Origin: Oscillospiraceae bacterium
GTDB taxonomy: Bacteria; Bacillota; Clostridia; Oscillospirales; Oscillospiraceae
NCBI GenBank assembly: GCA_017398685.1
Contig: JAFQFH010000036.1
Span: forward strand, 42,282-106,281
Reading direction: 5' to 3'
Length of the DNA: 64,000 bases
The notes beneath the pieces are model-generated. The model was given only the letters and a program-made list of their open reading frames with translations. It had not been told where the DNA came from and did not search any database. Shown here in pieces: positions 24,584 through 32,868 of this stretch (within the stretch, counting starts at the first letter, position 1; each line of letters opens with the position of its first letter). A program made the position numbers and the translations under genes.

Positions 24584-25447
24584 ATGGCAAGAAAGCTTGG
24601 CGACCGCAAAGACGGTACGCTTATCAGAAGCAATGACTCAATGCACGTTATCATGCCCCTTATGTACCCCAATCGCTGCGACAATGAGGCCTATATTTTT
24701 GAACGTATAGACCTGACCAGCATAAACCGATATCTGGCGCAAAAAAACGAAAACTGCGGCGAATATGAATATAATCTTTTCCATGTGCTGGTAACGGCGG
24801 TTTTGAAGACCCTTACCCTGCGCCCAAAAATGAACCGATTTATCGCAAATCAGCGAATGTACCAGAGAAATGAGGTCAGCGCCGCCTTCACGGTGAAAAA
24901 GGTCTTTTCCGACAAGGGCGGAGAGGCGCTGGCGGCCATACACTCCAAGGGCAGCGACAATATAGACAGCATCCACGATGAGATATTCAGGCAGATAAGC
25001 TTTTGCCGCAGCGAAGAGAAAGACCCCTCAACTGCGGCGATGGACGTGCTGCAAAAACTGCCCGGCTTTGTTTTGAAGCTTGTAGGTGCGGCTGCGCGTT
25101 TTCTGGACAGGCACGGCTGGATGCCCAAGTCCGTCATCGCCACAGACCCCTTCTATTCCTCGGCTGTGCTGGCAAATCTTGGCTCTATCGGTCTGCACGC
25201 AGGCTATCACCATCTCACAAACTGGGGCACCTGCTCGGTATTCTGTGTTGTGGGTGAGATAAAAAAACGCCCCTTTTACAATGAGGACGGCAGCTTTGAA
25301 ATGCGCGAGAGCGTGGAGCTGGGGCTTACCATAGATGAGCGCCTAGCCGACGGATATTACTATTCAAAAACAATAGCTCTTCTCAAAAAACTCCTTGAAG
25401 AGCCGGAGCTTCTTGAGAAGAGACTGGATGAAAAGGTCGGGTACTGA
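24584..25447 (+). CDS. CAT/E2-fold acyltransferase-like protein lacking the lipoyl domain
   Basis: A 287-aa protein matching only the catalytic domain of 2-oxoacid dehydrogenase E2 / chloramphenicol acetyltransferase. NLFHVLVTAVLKTL and RMYQRNEVSAAFTVKK fit the fold. In the C-terminal active-site motif (DHRxxDG in E2) this protein reads DERLADG at residues 251-257, so the catalytic histidine appears to be glutamate. There is no lipoyl or E1/E3-binding domain. It lies 2 bases before the acyl-CoA ligase, suggesting it receives or binds an acyl-CoA; it may be a non-catalytic or altered acyltransferase. SD AAGGAG. Confidence 0.8.
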   Translation: MARKLGDRKDGTLIRSNDSMHVIMPLMYPNRCDNEAYIFERIDLTSINRYLAQKNENCGEYEYNLFHVLVTAVLKTLTLRPKMNRFIANQRMYQRNEVSAAFTVKKVFSDKGGEALAAIHSKGSDNIDSIHDEIFRQISFCRSEEKDPSTAAMDVLQKLPGFVLKLVGAAARFLDRHGWMPKSVIATDPFYSSAVLANLGSIGLHAGYHHLTNWGTCSVFCVVGEIKKRPFYNEDGSFEMRESVELGLTIDERLADGYYYSKTIALLKKLLEEPELLEKRLDEKVGY

Positions 25448-25449
25448 AA

Positions 25450-27162
25450 ATGAAAGAGATACAGGCCAAAACACCGTGGCGCGGCAGCATGGGCGATGTA
25501 CCCATGCATATAGACTATTTTGAAGGCTCAATGTTTGAGGCGGTAGAGAAAATAGCCGCCGCCTGTCCGGACAGCATTGCCTTTGACTTTATGGGAAAGT
25601 CCACTTCCTACCGAAAATTCGTACAGGGTGTGGAGACCTGCGCCAAAGCCCTGAAAACCATAGGGATAAGGGAGGGAGATAAGGTCACAATTGCCCTGCC
25701 CAACTGCCCGCAGGCTCTTTATATGTTTTATGCGGTGAACCTTGTGGGGGCTGTCGCCAATATGATACACCCCCTTTCAGCGGAGAAGGAGATAGAGTTC
25801 TACCTCAACGAGTCTGAAAGCCTTACCGCCATTACCCTTGACCAGTTCTACCACAAATTTGAGCGCATCCGCCAGAACACCAAAGTGGTCAACATCATTA
25901 TTGCCAGCATAAAGGACGAGCTTTCAAAGCCCATCAAAGCAGGCTATATGCTCACCGAGGGGCGCAGGATAGAGCGCATACCGGAGGGCGCGCCGGTCAT
26001 CTTATGGAAAGACTTCCTCAGACTGAGCAAGCACTGCTTTTATAACTACAAGGTGCAAAGAGCCTCCGATGACCCGGCGGTTATCCTGTATTCCGGCGGT
26101 ACTACAGGCACCACCAAGGGCATAGTGCTCACAAACAAAAACTTCAATGCCCTGGGTCAGCAGGTGATAGCCGCAAACCCCATGTTCAGACCCGGCGACA
26201 GAATGCTGGCTGCAATGCCCATTTTCCACGGCTTCGGCCTTGGAGTGTGCATACATACAATGCTCTCTCAGGGGGGCAGATGCGTGCTTGTGCCCCGCTT
26301 TACTCCCGAAAGCTACGCAAAGCAGATAGTAAAATACCGCTGCAATTTCATTGCCGGAGTGCCCACCCTGTACGAAGCGCTGCTGCGCCTGCCGGGAATG
26401 GACGGGGCGGATCTGAGCTGCCTGAAGGGCGTGTTCTCCGGAGGGGACTCTCTGTCCGCTGAGCTTAAAAAGAAGTTTGACAAATTCCTTTATGACCATC
26501 ATGCCACGGTGCAGGTGCGCGAGGGCTACGGCACTACTGAGACTGTCACTGCCTGCTGCCTGACCCCTGCCCATATGTACAGGGAGGGCAGTATAGGCCT
26601 GCCCTTTCCGGATATATACATAAAGATAGTAAAGCCCGGCACGGATGAGGAGCTGCCCTACGGACAGGAAGGAGAGATACTTCTTGCAGGGCCTACTGTG
26701 ATGAAGGAGTACATGGGGCATCCGGAAGAGACGGAAAAGACCCTGAGAACCCATGATGACGGGCTGACGTGGGTCTATACCGGCGACCTTGGCACCATGG
26801 ATGAACAGGGCTTTGTCTACTTCAGGGGGCGCGCCAAGCGCATGATAGTGTCCTCCGGCTACAATATCTATCCGGCACAGATAGAAAACATCCTCGACGC
26901 CCATGAAAGCGTGCTCATGAGCTGTGTTATCGGAGTGCCGGATTCCTACAGGATGCAGAAGGTCAAGGCCTTTGTGAAGCTTATGCCGGGCGTGGCGGCA
27001 GATGAAGAAATGAAAAAGACGCTTATGGAGCATTGCCGCCGTAACATCGCAAAATATGCCATGCCCTGCGATATAGAGTTCAGGGAAGAACTGCCCAAGA
27101 CCCTTGTGGGCAAGGTAGCCTACAGAATGCTTGAGGAAGAGGAACTGAAAAAGAACGCATAA
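25450..27162 (+). CDS. AMP-dependent acyl-CoA synthetase/ligase
   Basis: A 570-aa adenylate-forming enzyme with P-loop SGGTTGTTKG, A5 motif EGYGTTETV, YTGDLG and the A8 hinge GRAKRMIVSSGYNIYP, and a C-terminal catalytic lysine in LPKTLVGKVAYR. It activates a carboxylic acid, probably a fatty acid, to acyl-CoA. It is translated immediately after the E2-fold protein and ends at a strong terminator. With the divergent acyltransferase and phosphatase it forms a putative lipid-remodelling cluster. Confidence 0.93.
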   Translation: MKEIQAKTPWRGSMGDVPMHIDYFEGSMFEAVEKIAAACPDSIAFDFMGKSTSYRKFVQGVETCAKALKTIGIREGDKVTIALPNCPQALYMFYAVNLVGAVANMIHPLSAEKEIEFYLNESESLTAITLDQFYHKFERIRQNTKVVNIIIASIKDELSKPIKAGYMLTEGRRIERIPEGAPVILWKDFLRLSKHCFYNYKVQRASDDPAVILYSGGTTGTTKGIVLTNKNFNALGQQVIAANPMFRPGDRMLAAMPIFHGFGLGVCIHTMLSQGGRCVLVPRFTPESYAKQIVKYRCNFIAGVPTLYEALLRLPGMDGADLSCLKGVFSGGDSLSAELKKKFDKFLYDHHATVQVREGYGTTETVTACCLTPAHMYREGSIGLPFPDIYIKIVKPGTDEELPYGQEGEILLAGPTVMKEYMGHPEETEKTLRTHDDGLTWVYTGDLGTMDEQGFVYFRGRAKRMIVSSGYNIYPAQIENILDAHESVLMSCVIGVPDSYRMQKVKAFVKLMPGVAADEEMKKTLMEHCRRNIAKYAMPCDIEFREELPKTLVGKVAYRMLEEEELKKNA

Positions 27163-27165
27163 ATC

Positions 27166-27195
27166 AAAAGGGACAGCCAGCTGGCTGTCCCTTTT
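27166..27195. terminator. Bidirectional terminator (perfect 15-bp palindrome)
   Basis: 27166-27180 and 27181-27195 are exact complements, A-rich on the left and T-rich on the right. It separates the ligase from convergent iscU. Confidence 0.9.
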
Positions 27196-27207
27196 GGTGT
27201 TTTATTA

Positions 27208-27633
27208 TCAGTGGCAGTGGTCGCAGTCGCAGATGACAAACTCTTCCGCGTTGTACTCGATGCCGTTTTTGTCGTAGTAGTCCTTGACGGCGGCGCGTAC
27301 AGCCTGCTCTGCCAGAACTGAGCAGTGTATCTTTGCGGGGGGCAGACCGTCCAGAGCCTCCACAACGGCTTTGTTTGAAAGCTGGAGAGCTTCCTCAACG
27401 CTTTTGCCCTTGATGAGCTCGGTGGCCATGGAGCTTGTGGCGATGGCGCTGCCGCAGCCGAAGGTGTTGAACTTGCAGTCAGCAATAATGCCGTCTTCCA
27501 CCTTGATGTACATACGCATGATGTCGCCGCACTTGGCGTTGCCTACTTCGCCCACACCGTCTGCATCGTCTATCTTGCCCACATTGCGGGGGTTCTGAAA
27601 ATGGTCCATGACCTTGTCGCTGTAAAGTGCCAT
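27208..27633 (-). CDS. iscU: Fe-S cluster scaffold protein IscU/NifU N-terminal type
   Basis: A 141-aa scaffold with the three cluster cysteines in NAKCGD, TFGCGSAIA and KIHCSVLAEQA. It assembles clusters with sulfur from the upstream cysteine desulfurase. The C-terminus carries an extra cysteine-rich tail ending CDCDHCH. Order iscR-nifS-iscU on the reverse strand is the standard clostridial isc operon. Confidence 0.95.
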   Translation of the reverse strand: MALYSDKVMDHFQNPRNVGKIDDADGVGEVGNAKCGDIMRMYIKVEDGIIADCKFNTFGCGSAIATSSMATELIKGKSVEEALQLSNKAVVEALDGLPPAKIHCSVLAEQAVRAAVKDYYDKNGIEYNAEEFVICDCDHCH

Positions 27634-27669
27634 AATTTTTCCTCCTCTTTATATTAAAGAAACAATTTA

Positions 27670-28863
27670 TCAGATAAGATGGGGGCGTTCGCCCTTTTCA
27701 AGTGCATCCCACACGGGGGACATATTGCGCAGATATGCCACCACTTCAGGCACAGTGGCGATGATGTGGTCTATCTCCTCCATGGTGTTGTACTCGCCGA
27801 TGGAAAGTCTCAAAGAGCCGTGGGCAACCTCGTGGGGCAGACCCAGACTCAAAAGCACATGGCTGGGATCCAGAGAACCGGAGGTGCAGGCGGAGCCGGA
27901 GCTGGCGCAGATGCCCTTGGCATCCAGCCACAAAAGAAGGCTTTCGCCCTCGATGCCCTCAAAGCACATATTGACAGTGCCGGGGACATGGTGCTCAAGG
28001 CTGCCGTTGACTCTGCTGTGGGGGATCTTTGAAAGCTCTGCGATGAGCTTGTCGCGCATGGGGATTATCTTTGCGTTGTTTGCCTCCATATTGTCGCAGC
28101 TTTCCTTCAGCGCTGCGGCGAAGGCCACGATGCCTGCCACATTCTCGGTGCCAGCGCGCTTGCCGCGCTCCTGAGCGCCGCCCTCGATGAGGGTGAAAAG
28201 AGGCATGGTCTTTTTTGCATAGAGTATGCCCACACCCTTGGGTGCGTGGAACTTGTGACCGGAGAGTGCCAGCATATCAATATTCATATCCACAACGTCA
28301 ATGGGCATATGTCCGCCGGCCTGAACTGCGTCGGTGTGGAAGGGGATGCCTTTTTCACGGCAGAATGCGCCGATTTCCTTTATGGGCTGGACTGTGCCGA
28401 TCTCATTGTTTGCAAACATTACGCTTACAAGGCAGGTGTCCTCCCGGACGGCAGCCTTCACGTCCTCAAGGCGGACAACTCCGTCCTCATGGACATCAAG
28501 CAAAGTCACTTCATAGCCGTCCTTCTCAAGGGCCTTGAGAGTGTGCAGCACGGCGTGATGCTCAAACTTTGTGGATATAAGGTGCTTCTTTCCGCGCCTT
28601 GCCCCCAGCTTTGCTGCGGAGATGATAGCCTGATTATCGGCCTCGCTGCCGCCGGAGGTGAAGTAGATCTCTTTGGGCTCAGCGTTGATGCACTTTGCAA
28701 CAACAGCCCTTGCCTCTGCCAGAGCCTCGGTGGATTTCTGTGCAAAGGAATAGAGGCTGGAGGGATTACCGTAATTTTCCGTGAGGAAAGGCAGCATAGC
28801 CTCCAGTGCGGTATTGCTTACACTGGTGGTGGCTGCATTATCAGCATAAACGAACATGGTCAT
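27670..28863 (-). CDS. nifS: Cysteine desulfurase (NifS/IscS family)
   Basis: A 397-aa PLP enzyme supplying sulfane sulfur from cysteine. The PLP lysine is in SGHKFHAPKG, the active-site cysteine in SSGSACTSG, and the N-terminus MFVYADNAATT is typical. ATG 28863 has AAAGGA upstream; the frame could extend to 28890 but would overlap iscR by 16 bases and has no SD. It feeds sulfur to IscU and possibly other thio-cofactor pathways. Confidence 0.95.
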   Translation of the reverse strand: MTMFVYADNAATTSVSNTALEAMLPFLTENYGNPSSLYSFAQKSTEALAEARAVVAKCINAEPKEIYFTSGGSEADNQAIISAAKLGARRGKKHLISTKFEHHAVLHTLKALEKDGYEVTLLDVHEDGVVRLEDVKAAVREDTCLVSVMFANNEIGTVQPIKEIGAFCREKGIPFHTDAVQAGGHMPIDVVDMNIDMLALSGHKFHAPKGVGILYAKKTMPLFTLIEGGAQERGKRAGTENVAGIVAFAAALKESCDNMEANNAKIIPMRDKLIAELSKIPHSRVNGSLEHHVPGTVNMCFEGIEGESLLLWLDAKGICASSGSACTSGSLDPSHVLLSLGLPHEVAHGSLRLSIGEYNTMEEIDHIIATVPEVVAYLRNMSPVWDALEKGERPHLI

Positions 28864-28874
28864 TATATCCTTTC

Positions 28875-29297
28875 TTAATTCTTTCTCCATTTATCTCCCG
28901 TGAGAAGGTCTTTTAAACTTACAGTGTCAAGATAGGCGTTGGTAATATCATCCAGCTCTTTCCACATGGGAACCGTGATGCACTCACCCGCCTTTTCGCA
29001 GTTGATGCTGCCGCTTTTGATGCACGAAACCGGGGCCAGATTGTCCTCAAGGCAGCGGAGTATCTCGCCTACTGAGTAATCGGCGGCGGGGCGGCTGAGC
29101 TTGTAGCCCCCATCCTTGCCGCGGGTGCTTTCCAGCAGGCTGGCCCTTTTAAGGCTGCCCACAATAGTCTCAAGGTATTTCATGGAAATGTCATGCTTAT
29201 CTGCAATGGTCTTGAGGGACACAATTTCCCCGTCCTGACGGGATGCCAGCTCCAGCATCACCCGCAGGGCATAGCGGCCTTTGCTTGTAACGTTCAA
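28875..29297 (-). CDS. iscR: Rrf2-family regulator (IscR-like)
   Basis: A 140-aa winged-helix regulator beginning NVTSKGRYALRVMLELA. Three cysteines (VSCIKSGSINCEKAGEC) are arranged as in Fe-S-sensing IscR. Start is TTG 29297, preceded by GGGGGTG; no ATG fits. It likely represses the isc operon when clusters are plentiful, binding upstream of itself. Confidence 0.93.
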   Translation of the reverse strand: MNVTSKGRYALRVMLELASRQDGEIVSLKTIADKHDISMKYLETIVGSLKRASLLESTRGKDGGYKLSRPAADYSVGEILRCLEDNLAPVSCIKSGSINCEKAGECITVPMWKELDDITNAYLDTVSLKDLLTGDKWRKN

Positions 29298-29370
29298 ACA
29301 CGCACCCCCTGTAATAAATAATAATGAATGGTGAATAGTGAAGAATTCACACAGACTATTTCCTATGTGC

Positions 29371-29400
29371 TTAATCTACCATAAGAATAGTAGGAATTAA
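29371..29400. promoter_or_regulatory. Imperfect inverted repeat, possible Rrf2 operator
   Basis: TTAATCTAC (29371-29379) and GTAGGAATTAA (29390-29400) face each other across 10 bases, 75-100 bases upstream of iscR. The match is imperfect and the assignment rests on position. Confidence 0.3.
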
Positions 29401-29415
29401 AGTGATATACTCACA

Positions 29416-29442
29416 TTTGCTGTGCAAAATTTGCACAGCAAA
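29416..29442. promoter_or_regulatory. 27-bp palindrome upstream of the amino-acid transporter
   Basis: Perfect 13-base arms (29416-29428 and 29430-29442) around one base, immediately upstream of the -35 box of the transporter promoter. It is probably an operator or activator site; the regulator is unknown. The GntR/FCD gene at 31924 is one candidate by proximity. Confidence 0.65.
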
Positions 29443-29457
29443 AATGCAAAAAGGGTA

Positions 29458-29485
29458 TTGCTTTATTTCGCTAATGTGGTATTAT
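29458..29485 (+). promoter_or_regulatory. Promoter of the amino-acid ABC operon
   Basis: TTGCTT (29458-29463) and TATTAT (29480-29485), 16 bases apart, 40 bases upstream of the ATG. Confidence 0.6.
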
Positions 29486-29524
29486 AGCACCGTAATAAAA
29501 AACAACCTTTTGGAGGACACAAAA

Positions 29525-30307
29525 ATGAAAAAGATTCTTTCTCTCATCGTAGCACTGACTCTCGTCTTCGCACTTGGTGCAAGCGCATTCGCAGCTGACA
29601 GCGATCTGGCCTATGTCAAGGACAAGGGCGTTCTCATAGTCGGTATCACTGATTTCGCTCCCATGGATTACAAGGATGAAGACGGCAACTGGATCGGCTT
29701 TGACGCTGACATGGCAAACGCATTCGGCGAGTATCTGGATGTTGATGTTGAGTTCATCGAGATCGACTGGGACAACAAGATCCTTGAGCTGAAGAACAAG
29801 AGCATCGACTGCGTATGGAACGGCATGACCCTCACCCCCGAAGTTCTCAATGCAATGAACTGCTCCAACCCCTACTGCAACAATGCACAGGTCGTCGTTG
29901 TGAAGGCTGAGGTCGCTGATGACTATCAGACCGTTGAAAGCCTTTCCGAACTGAACTTCGCAGTTGAAGCCGGCTCCGCCGGTGAGGCAGCAGTTATTGA
30001 TCTGGGTCTTGAGCCCACCGCAGTTCAGACTCAGGCTGACGCTCTCATGGAAGTTCAGGCCGGCACCTCCGATGCCTGCGTTATCGACCTGCTGATGGCC
30101 GGCGCAATGATCGGTGAAGGCACTGACTACGAAGAACTGGCATACACCGTTGAGCTGACCAGCGAGGAGTACGGCGTTGGCTTCCGTACCGACAGTGATC
30201 TGGCCGACGAACTGAACGCATTCTTCAAGGCAGCCTACGAAGATGGCTCCATGCTTGAGGTTGCAAAGCTCTACGGCGTTCAGGAGTCTCTGGTAGAGCA
30301 GGAGTAA
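29525..30307 (+). CDS. Polar amino-acid ABC transporter substrate-binding protein
   Basis: A 260-aa family 3 solute-binding protein with GVLIVGITDFAPMDYKDEDG near the start and AVEAGSAGEAA in the hinge. The signal peptide (MKKILSLIVALTLVFALG, then ASAFAADS) has a signal-peptidase-I site and no lipobox cysteine, unusual for a monoderm transporter, where the protein would need another way to stay at the cell. ATG 29525 has TTGGAGGACAC upstream. It works with the permease and ATPase downstream. Confidence 0.93.
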   Translation: MKKILSLIVALTLVFALGASAFAADSDLAYVKDKGVLIVGITDFAPMDYKDEDGNWIGFDADMANAFGEYLDVDVEFIEIDWDNKILELKNKSIDCVWNGMTLTPEVLNAMNCSNPYCNNAQVVVVKAEVADDYQTVESLSELNFAVEAGSAGEAAVIDLGLEPTAVQTQADALMEVQAGTSDACVIDLLMAGAMIGEGTDYEELAYTVELTSEEYGVGFRTDSDLADELNAFFKAAYEDGSMLEVAKLYGVQESLVEQE

Positions 30308-30342
30308 TCTCCGCTCCACAGCTCCCAATAAGTGAAAATTCG

Positions 30343-30369
30343 GGCAGAGAGGTCATAAGCCTCTCTGCC
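30343..30369 (+). promoter_or_regulatory. Intra-operon stem-loop after the binding-protein gene
   Basis: A perfect 10-bp stem (30343-30352 with 30360-30369) without a T-run, in the gap before the permease. It likely protects the binding-protein mRNA or attenuates downstream expression. Confidence 0.6.
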
Positions 30370-30416
30370 TTGGATACTGTTTGAGAAGAAAGAAAATACA
30401 TATTCGAGGTTGAGCA

Positions 30417-31076
30417 ATGTTTCTGACTGTTGTAAAAGCCCTGTCACTGGGCTTTATGAAATCGCTTGAGATATTCGGGCTGACGCTCCTTGGGGCAATT
30501 CCTCTTGGCCTGCTTATCTCTCTTGCATCCATGAACCGCTTCAAGCCCCTCAGCGGCCTTACAAAGATAATAGTCTGGATAGTCCGCGGCACTCCCCTTA
30601 TGCTGCAGCTGCTTATAATCTACTACGGCCCCGGCATCATGCTTGGCAACAACTGGTGGGGCACAGGCTCCTCCGGGCGTTTTATTGCCGCAATGGTGGC
30701 CTTCATCCTCAACTACGCCTGCTACTTCTCGGAAATTTTCCGCGGTGGTATTGAGGGCGTACCCAAGGGTCAGCGTGAGGCAGGTCAGGTGCTGGGTATG
30801 ACCAACACCCAGATATTCTTCCGCGTGACGCTCATGCAGGTCATAAAGCGCATAGTTCCTCCCATGGGCAACGAGATCATCACTCTCGTCAAGGATACCT
30901 CCCTTGTGCGCGTTATCGCCGTTTACGAGATCATGTGGGAAGGTCAGTCCTTCATCAAGAGCAGCGGCATAATCTGGCCCTTGTTCTTCACAGGCGTCTA
31001 CTATCTGCTGTTCAGCGGCCTTCTGACCGTGCTTCTTGGAAAGCTGGAAAAGAAGCTGGATTATTTCAGGGTCTGA
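30417..31076 (+). CDS. Amino-acid ABC transporter permease (HisM/GlnP family)
   Basis: A 219-aa membrane protein with about five helices, VRGTPLMLQLLIIYYG and the EAA loop FRGGIEGVPKGQREAGQVLG. A single permease gene implies a homodimeric channel. SD GAGGTTGAG precedes ATG 30417. It ends 12 bases before the ATPase. Confidence 0.94.
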   Translation: MFLTVVKALSLGFMKSLEIFGLTLLGAIPLGLLISLASMNRFKPLSGLTKIIVWIVRGTPLMLQLLIIYYGPGIMLGNNWWGTGSSGRFIAAMVAFILNYACYFSEIFRGGIEGVPKGQREAGQVLGMTNTQIFFRVTLMQVIKRIVPPMGNEIITLVKDTSLVRVIAVYEIMWEGQSFIKSSGIIWPLFFTGVYYLLFSGLLTVLLGKLEKKLDYFRV

Positions 31077-31088
31077 GGAGGGAATACC

Positions 31089-31868
31089 ATGGCATTATTG
31101 GAAGTAAAAAATATGCGAAAGAGCTTCGGCTCTGTTGAAGTGCTCAAGGGTATAAGCTTTTCTCTGGAGCAGGGGCAGACCCTCTCGGTCATCGGCCCTT
31201 CCGGCAGCGGCAAAACCACTCTTTTGCGCTGCATGAACTTTCTTGAAATCCCCGACAAGGGAATCATAGACGTGGCAGGCAAAACAATATTTGACGCAGA
31301 GAGCTCACATCTCAATGACGAGCAGATCCGCCGCAACAGGCTGCACTTCGGCCTTGTGTTCCAGAATTTCAATCTCTTCCCCCAGTACACCGCACTGGAA
31401 AATATCTCCCTCGCCCCAAAGCTTCAGGCCAAGGAGCGCCCTGATTTCAAGGCAAACAAGAAGGAGATATATGAGCAGATAGAAAGTAAGAGCGTGGAGC
31501 TTCTCCGTCGTGTGGGACTTGGCGACAAGCTGGGCAATTATCCTCACCAGCTCTCCGGCGGCCAGCAGCAGCGCGTGGCCATTGCCCGCGCCCTTGCGCT
31601 GACTCCCGAAGTTTTGTTCTTTGACGAGCCTACCTCTGCCCTTGACCCCGAGCTCACCGGTGAGGTGCTCAATGTTATAAAGCAGCTTGCCAATGAGGAC
31701 ATGACCATGGTAGTGGTCACGCATGAAATGAGCTTTGCCTCAGCCGTGTCAGACAATGTGATTTTCATGGACGGCGGCTATATAATCGAGCAGGGCCCGC
31801 CTGCACAGGTTCTGGGCGATCCCCATGAGGAGCGCACCCGCCAGTTCCTCCGCGGCTACGACAAATAA
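31089..31868 (+). CDS. Amino-acid ABC transporter ATP-binding protein (GlnQ type)
   Basis: A 259-aa ATPase with Walker [10 protein letters not shown], signature LSGGQQQR and Walker [15 protein letters not shown]. Compared with GlnQ (about 240 aa) it has a modest insertion around [19 protein letters not shown]. It energises import of a polar amino acid; the specific one is unknown. Confidence 0.95.
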   Translation: MALLEVKNMRKSFGSVEVLKGISFSLEQGQTLSVIGPSGSGKTTLLRCMNFLEIPDKGIIDVAGKTIFDAESSHLNDEQIRRNRLHFGLVFQNFNLFPQYTALENISLAPKLQAKERPDFKANKKEIYEQIESKSVELLRRVGLGDKLGNYPHQLSGGQQQRVAIARALALTPEVLFFDEPTSALDPELTGEVLNVIKQLANEDMTMVVVTHEMSFASAVSDNVIFMDGGYIIEQGPPAQVLGDPHEERTRQFLRGYDK

Positions 31869-31873
31869 ACAAT

Positions 31874-31908
31874 AACGGCACCCGACTTAAAATAGGTCGG
31901 GTGCCGTT
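31874..31908. terminator. Terminator between ABC operon and GntR gene
   Basis: A perfect 13-bp stem (31874-31886 with 31896-31908), serving converging units. Confidence 0.8.
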
Positions 31909-31923
31909 CAGCTTGTGTGCATA

Positions 31924-32661
31924 TCAGCGGTTTTCCGCAATGGCGCGGAAAGGGTCGCCCCCGTTTCCGGAAAGGGCGGTGAAGTTAAGACTGGAGTCAA
32001 TATGGTCTATCATGGATTGCCTTGCCAGCTCCGGCATCCTCATCCTGATGGCGGACACGATGGATACGTGGTTATACAGCACGCTTGGCATCCAGGGGTT
32101 GTTCTCGCTGCCGATGTCTCCGAGGAAGCGCAGCATTGAGGACTGATACATGGTGAGCTTGGGCAGTATCTGCTCATAGCTCTGGATAAGATAGGGATTG
32201 CCGCAGGAGTCGATGATGAGCCGGTGAAAGGGCATATCCGTATCCTTCATGCCCTGAATATCCTTGGAGGTGACGCTGTCCTTGAAAGCCTCGGCAAGGG
32301 TGTAGAGCTTTCGCACCGTGGCCTCATCGGCGCTGTGGGCGCAGAGAGCTGCGGCTTCGCTTTCAATGGCATTGCGTACACGGTAAAGGTTTATCATGTC
32401 CCTGAGATCCAGATCAAGGACAAAGCTGCCGCTCTGCCCATCGTGCTGCACCACAAAGCCCACCTCAGTCAGATATCCTATAGCCTCCGCAACGGGGGTT
32501 CTGGATATGCCCAGAGAGGAGGATATCTGATTTACATTGAGCTTTGTGCCGGGCATGAGCTTAAGGTTGATTATCTCGTCATAGAGCAGCTGAGCAACCA
32601 AGTCCCTCAGCTTTGCATCGGGGTTATCGCGCATGTACTGTTTGAGGGTAAATTGATCCAA
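31924..32661 (-). CDS. GntR-family regulator, FCD (FadR) subgroup
   Basis: A 245-aa regulator with N-terminal winged helix (LNVNQISSSLGISRTPVAEAIGYL) and all-helical C-terminal FCD domain (metal-binding His in FHRLIIDSCGN and NHVSIVSAIR). Start is TTG 32661, preceded by GGAGGTG. FCD regulators sense carboxylic acids or amino acids. It converges with the amino-acid transporter, its likely but unproven target. Confidence 0.92.
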   Translation of the reverse strand: MDQFTLKQYMRDNPDAKLRDLVAQLLYDEIINLKLMPGTKLNVNQISSSLGISRTPVAEAIGYLTEVGFVVQHDGQSGSFVLDLDLRDMINLYRVRNAIESEAAALCAHSADEATVRKLYTLAEAFKDSVTSKDIQGMKDTDMPFHRLIIDSCGNPYLIQSYEQILPKLTMYQSSMLRFLGDIGSENNPWMPSVLYNHVSIVSAIRMRMPELARQSMIDHIDSSLNFTALSGNGGDPFRAIAENR

Positions 32662-32767
32662 TTATCACACCTCCAAGTAACTGATTGCTTCTATGCGGAA
32701 ACTTCCTGCTATTATAAATATACACCAGTAAAAAAGCAAAGTCAATTACAAAAAACAGCATAAAATA

Positions 32768-32809
32768 CCGACAAAATGACGAAAACACGCATTTTCGTCA
32801 TTTTGTCGG
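32768..32809 (-). terminator. Perfect 18-bp hairpin after the TraX-like gene
   Basis: Arms 32768-32785 and 32792-32809 are exact complements with a 6-base loop; a short T-rich tail follows on the reverse strand. It ends the TraX-like transcript and insulates the GntR promoter. Confidence 0.75.
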
Positions 32810-32868
32810 CGGGATTTGTTTGAGGACAAAATGCGCTGAAGCGAGTTGTGGCGCGGCCTGAGAGAATT

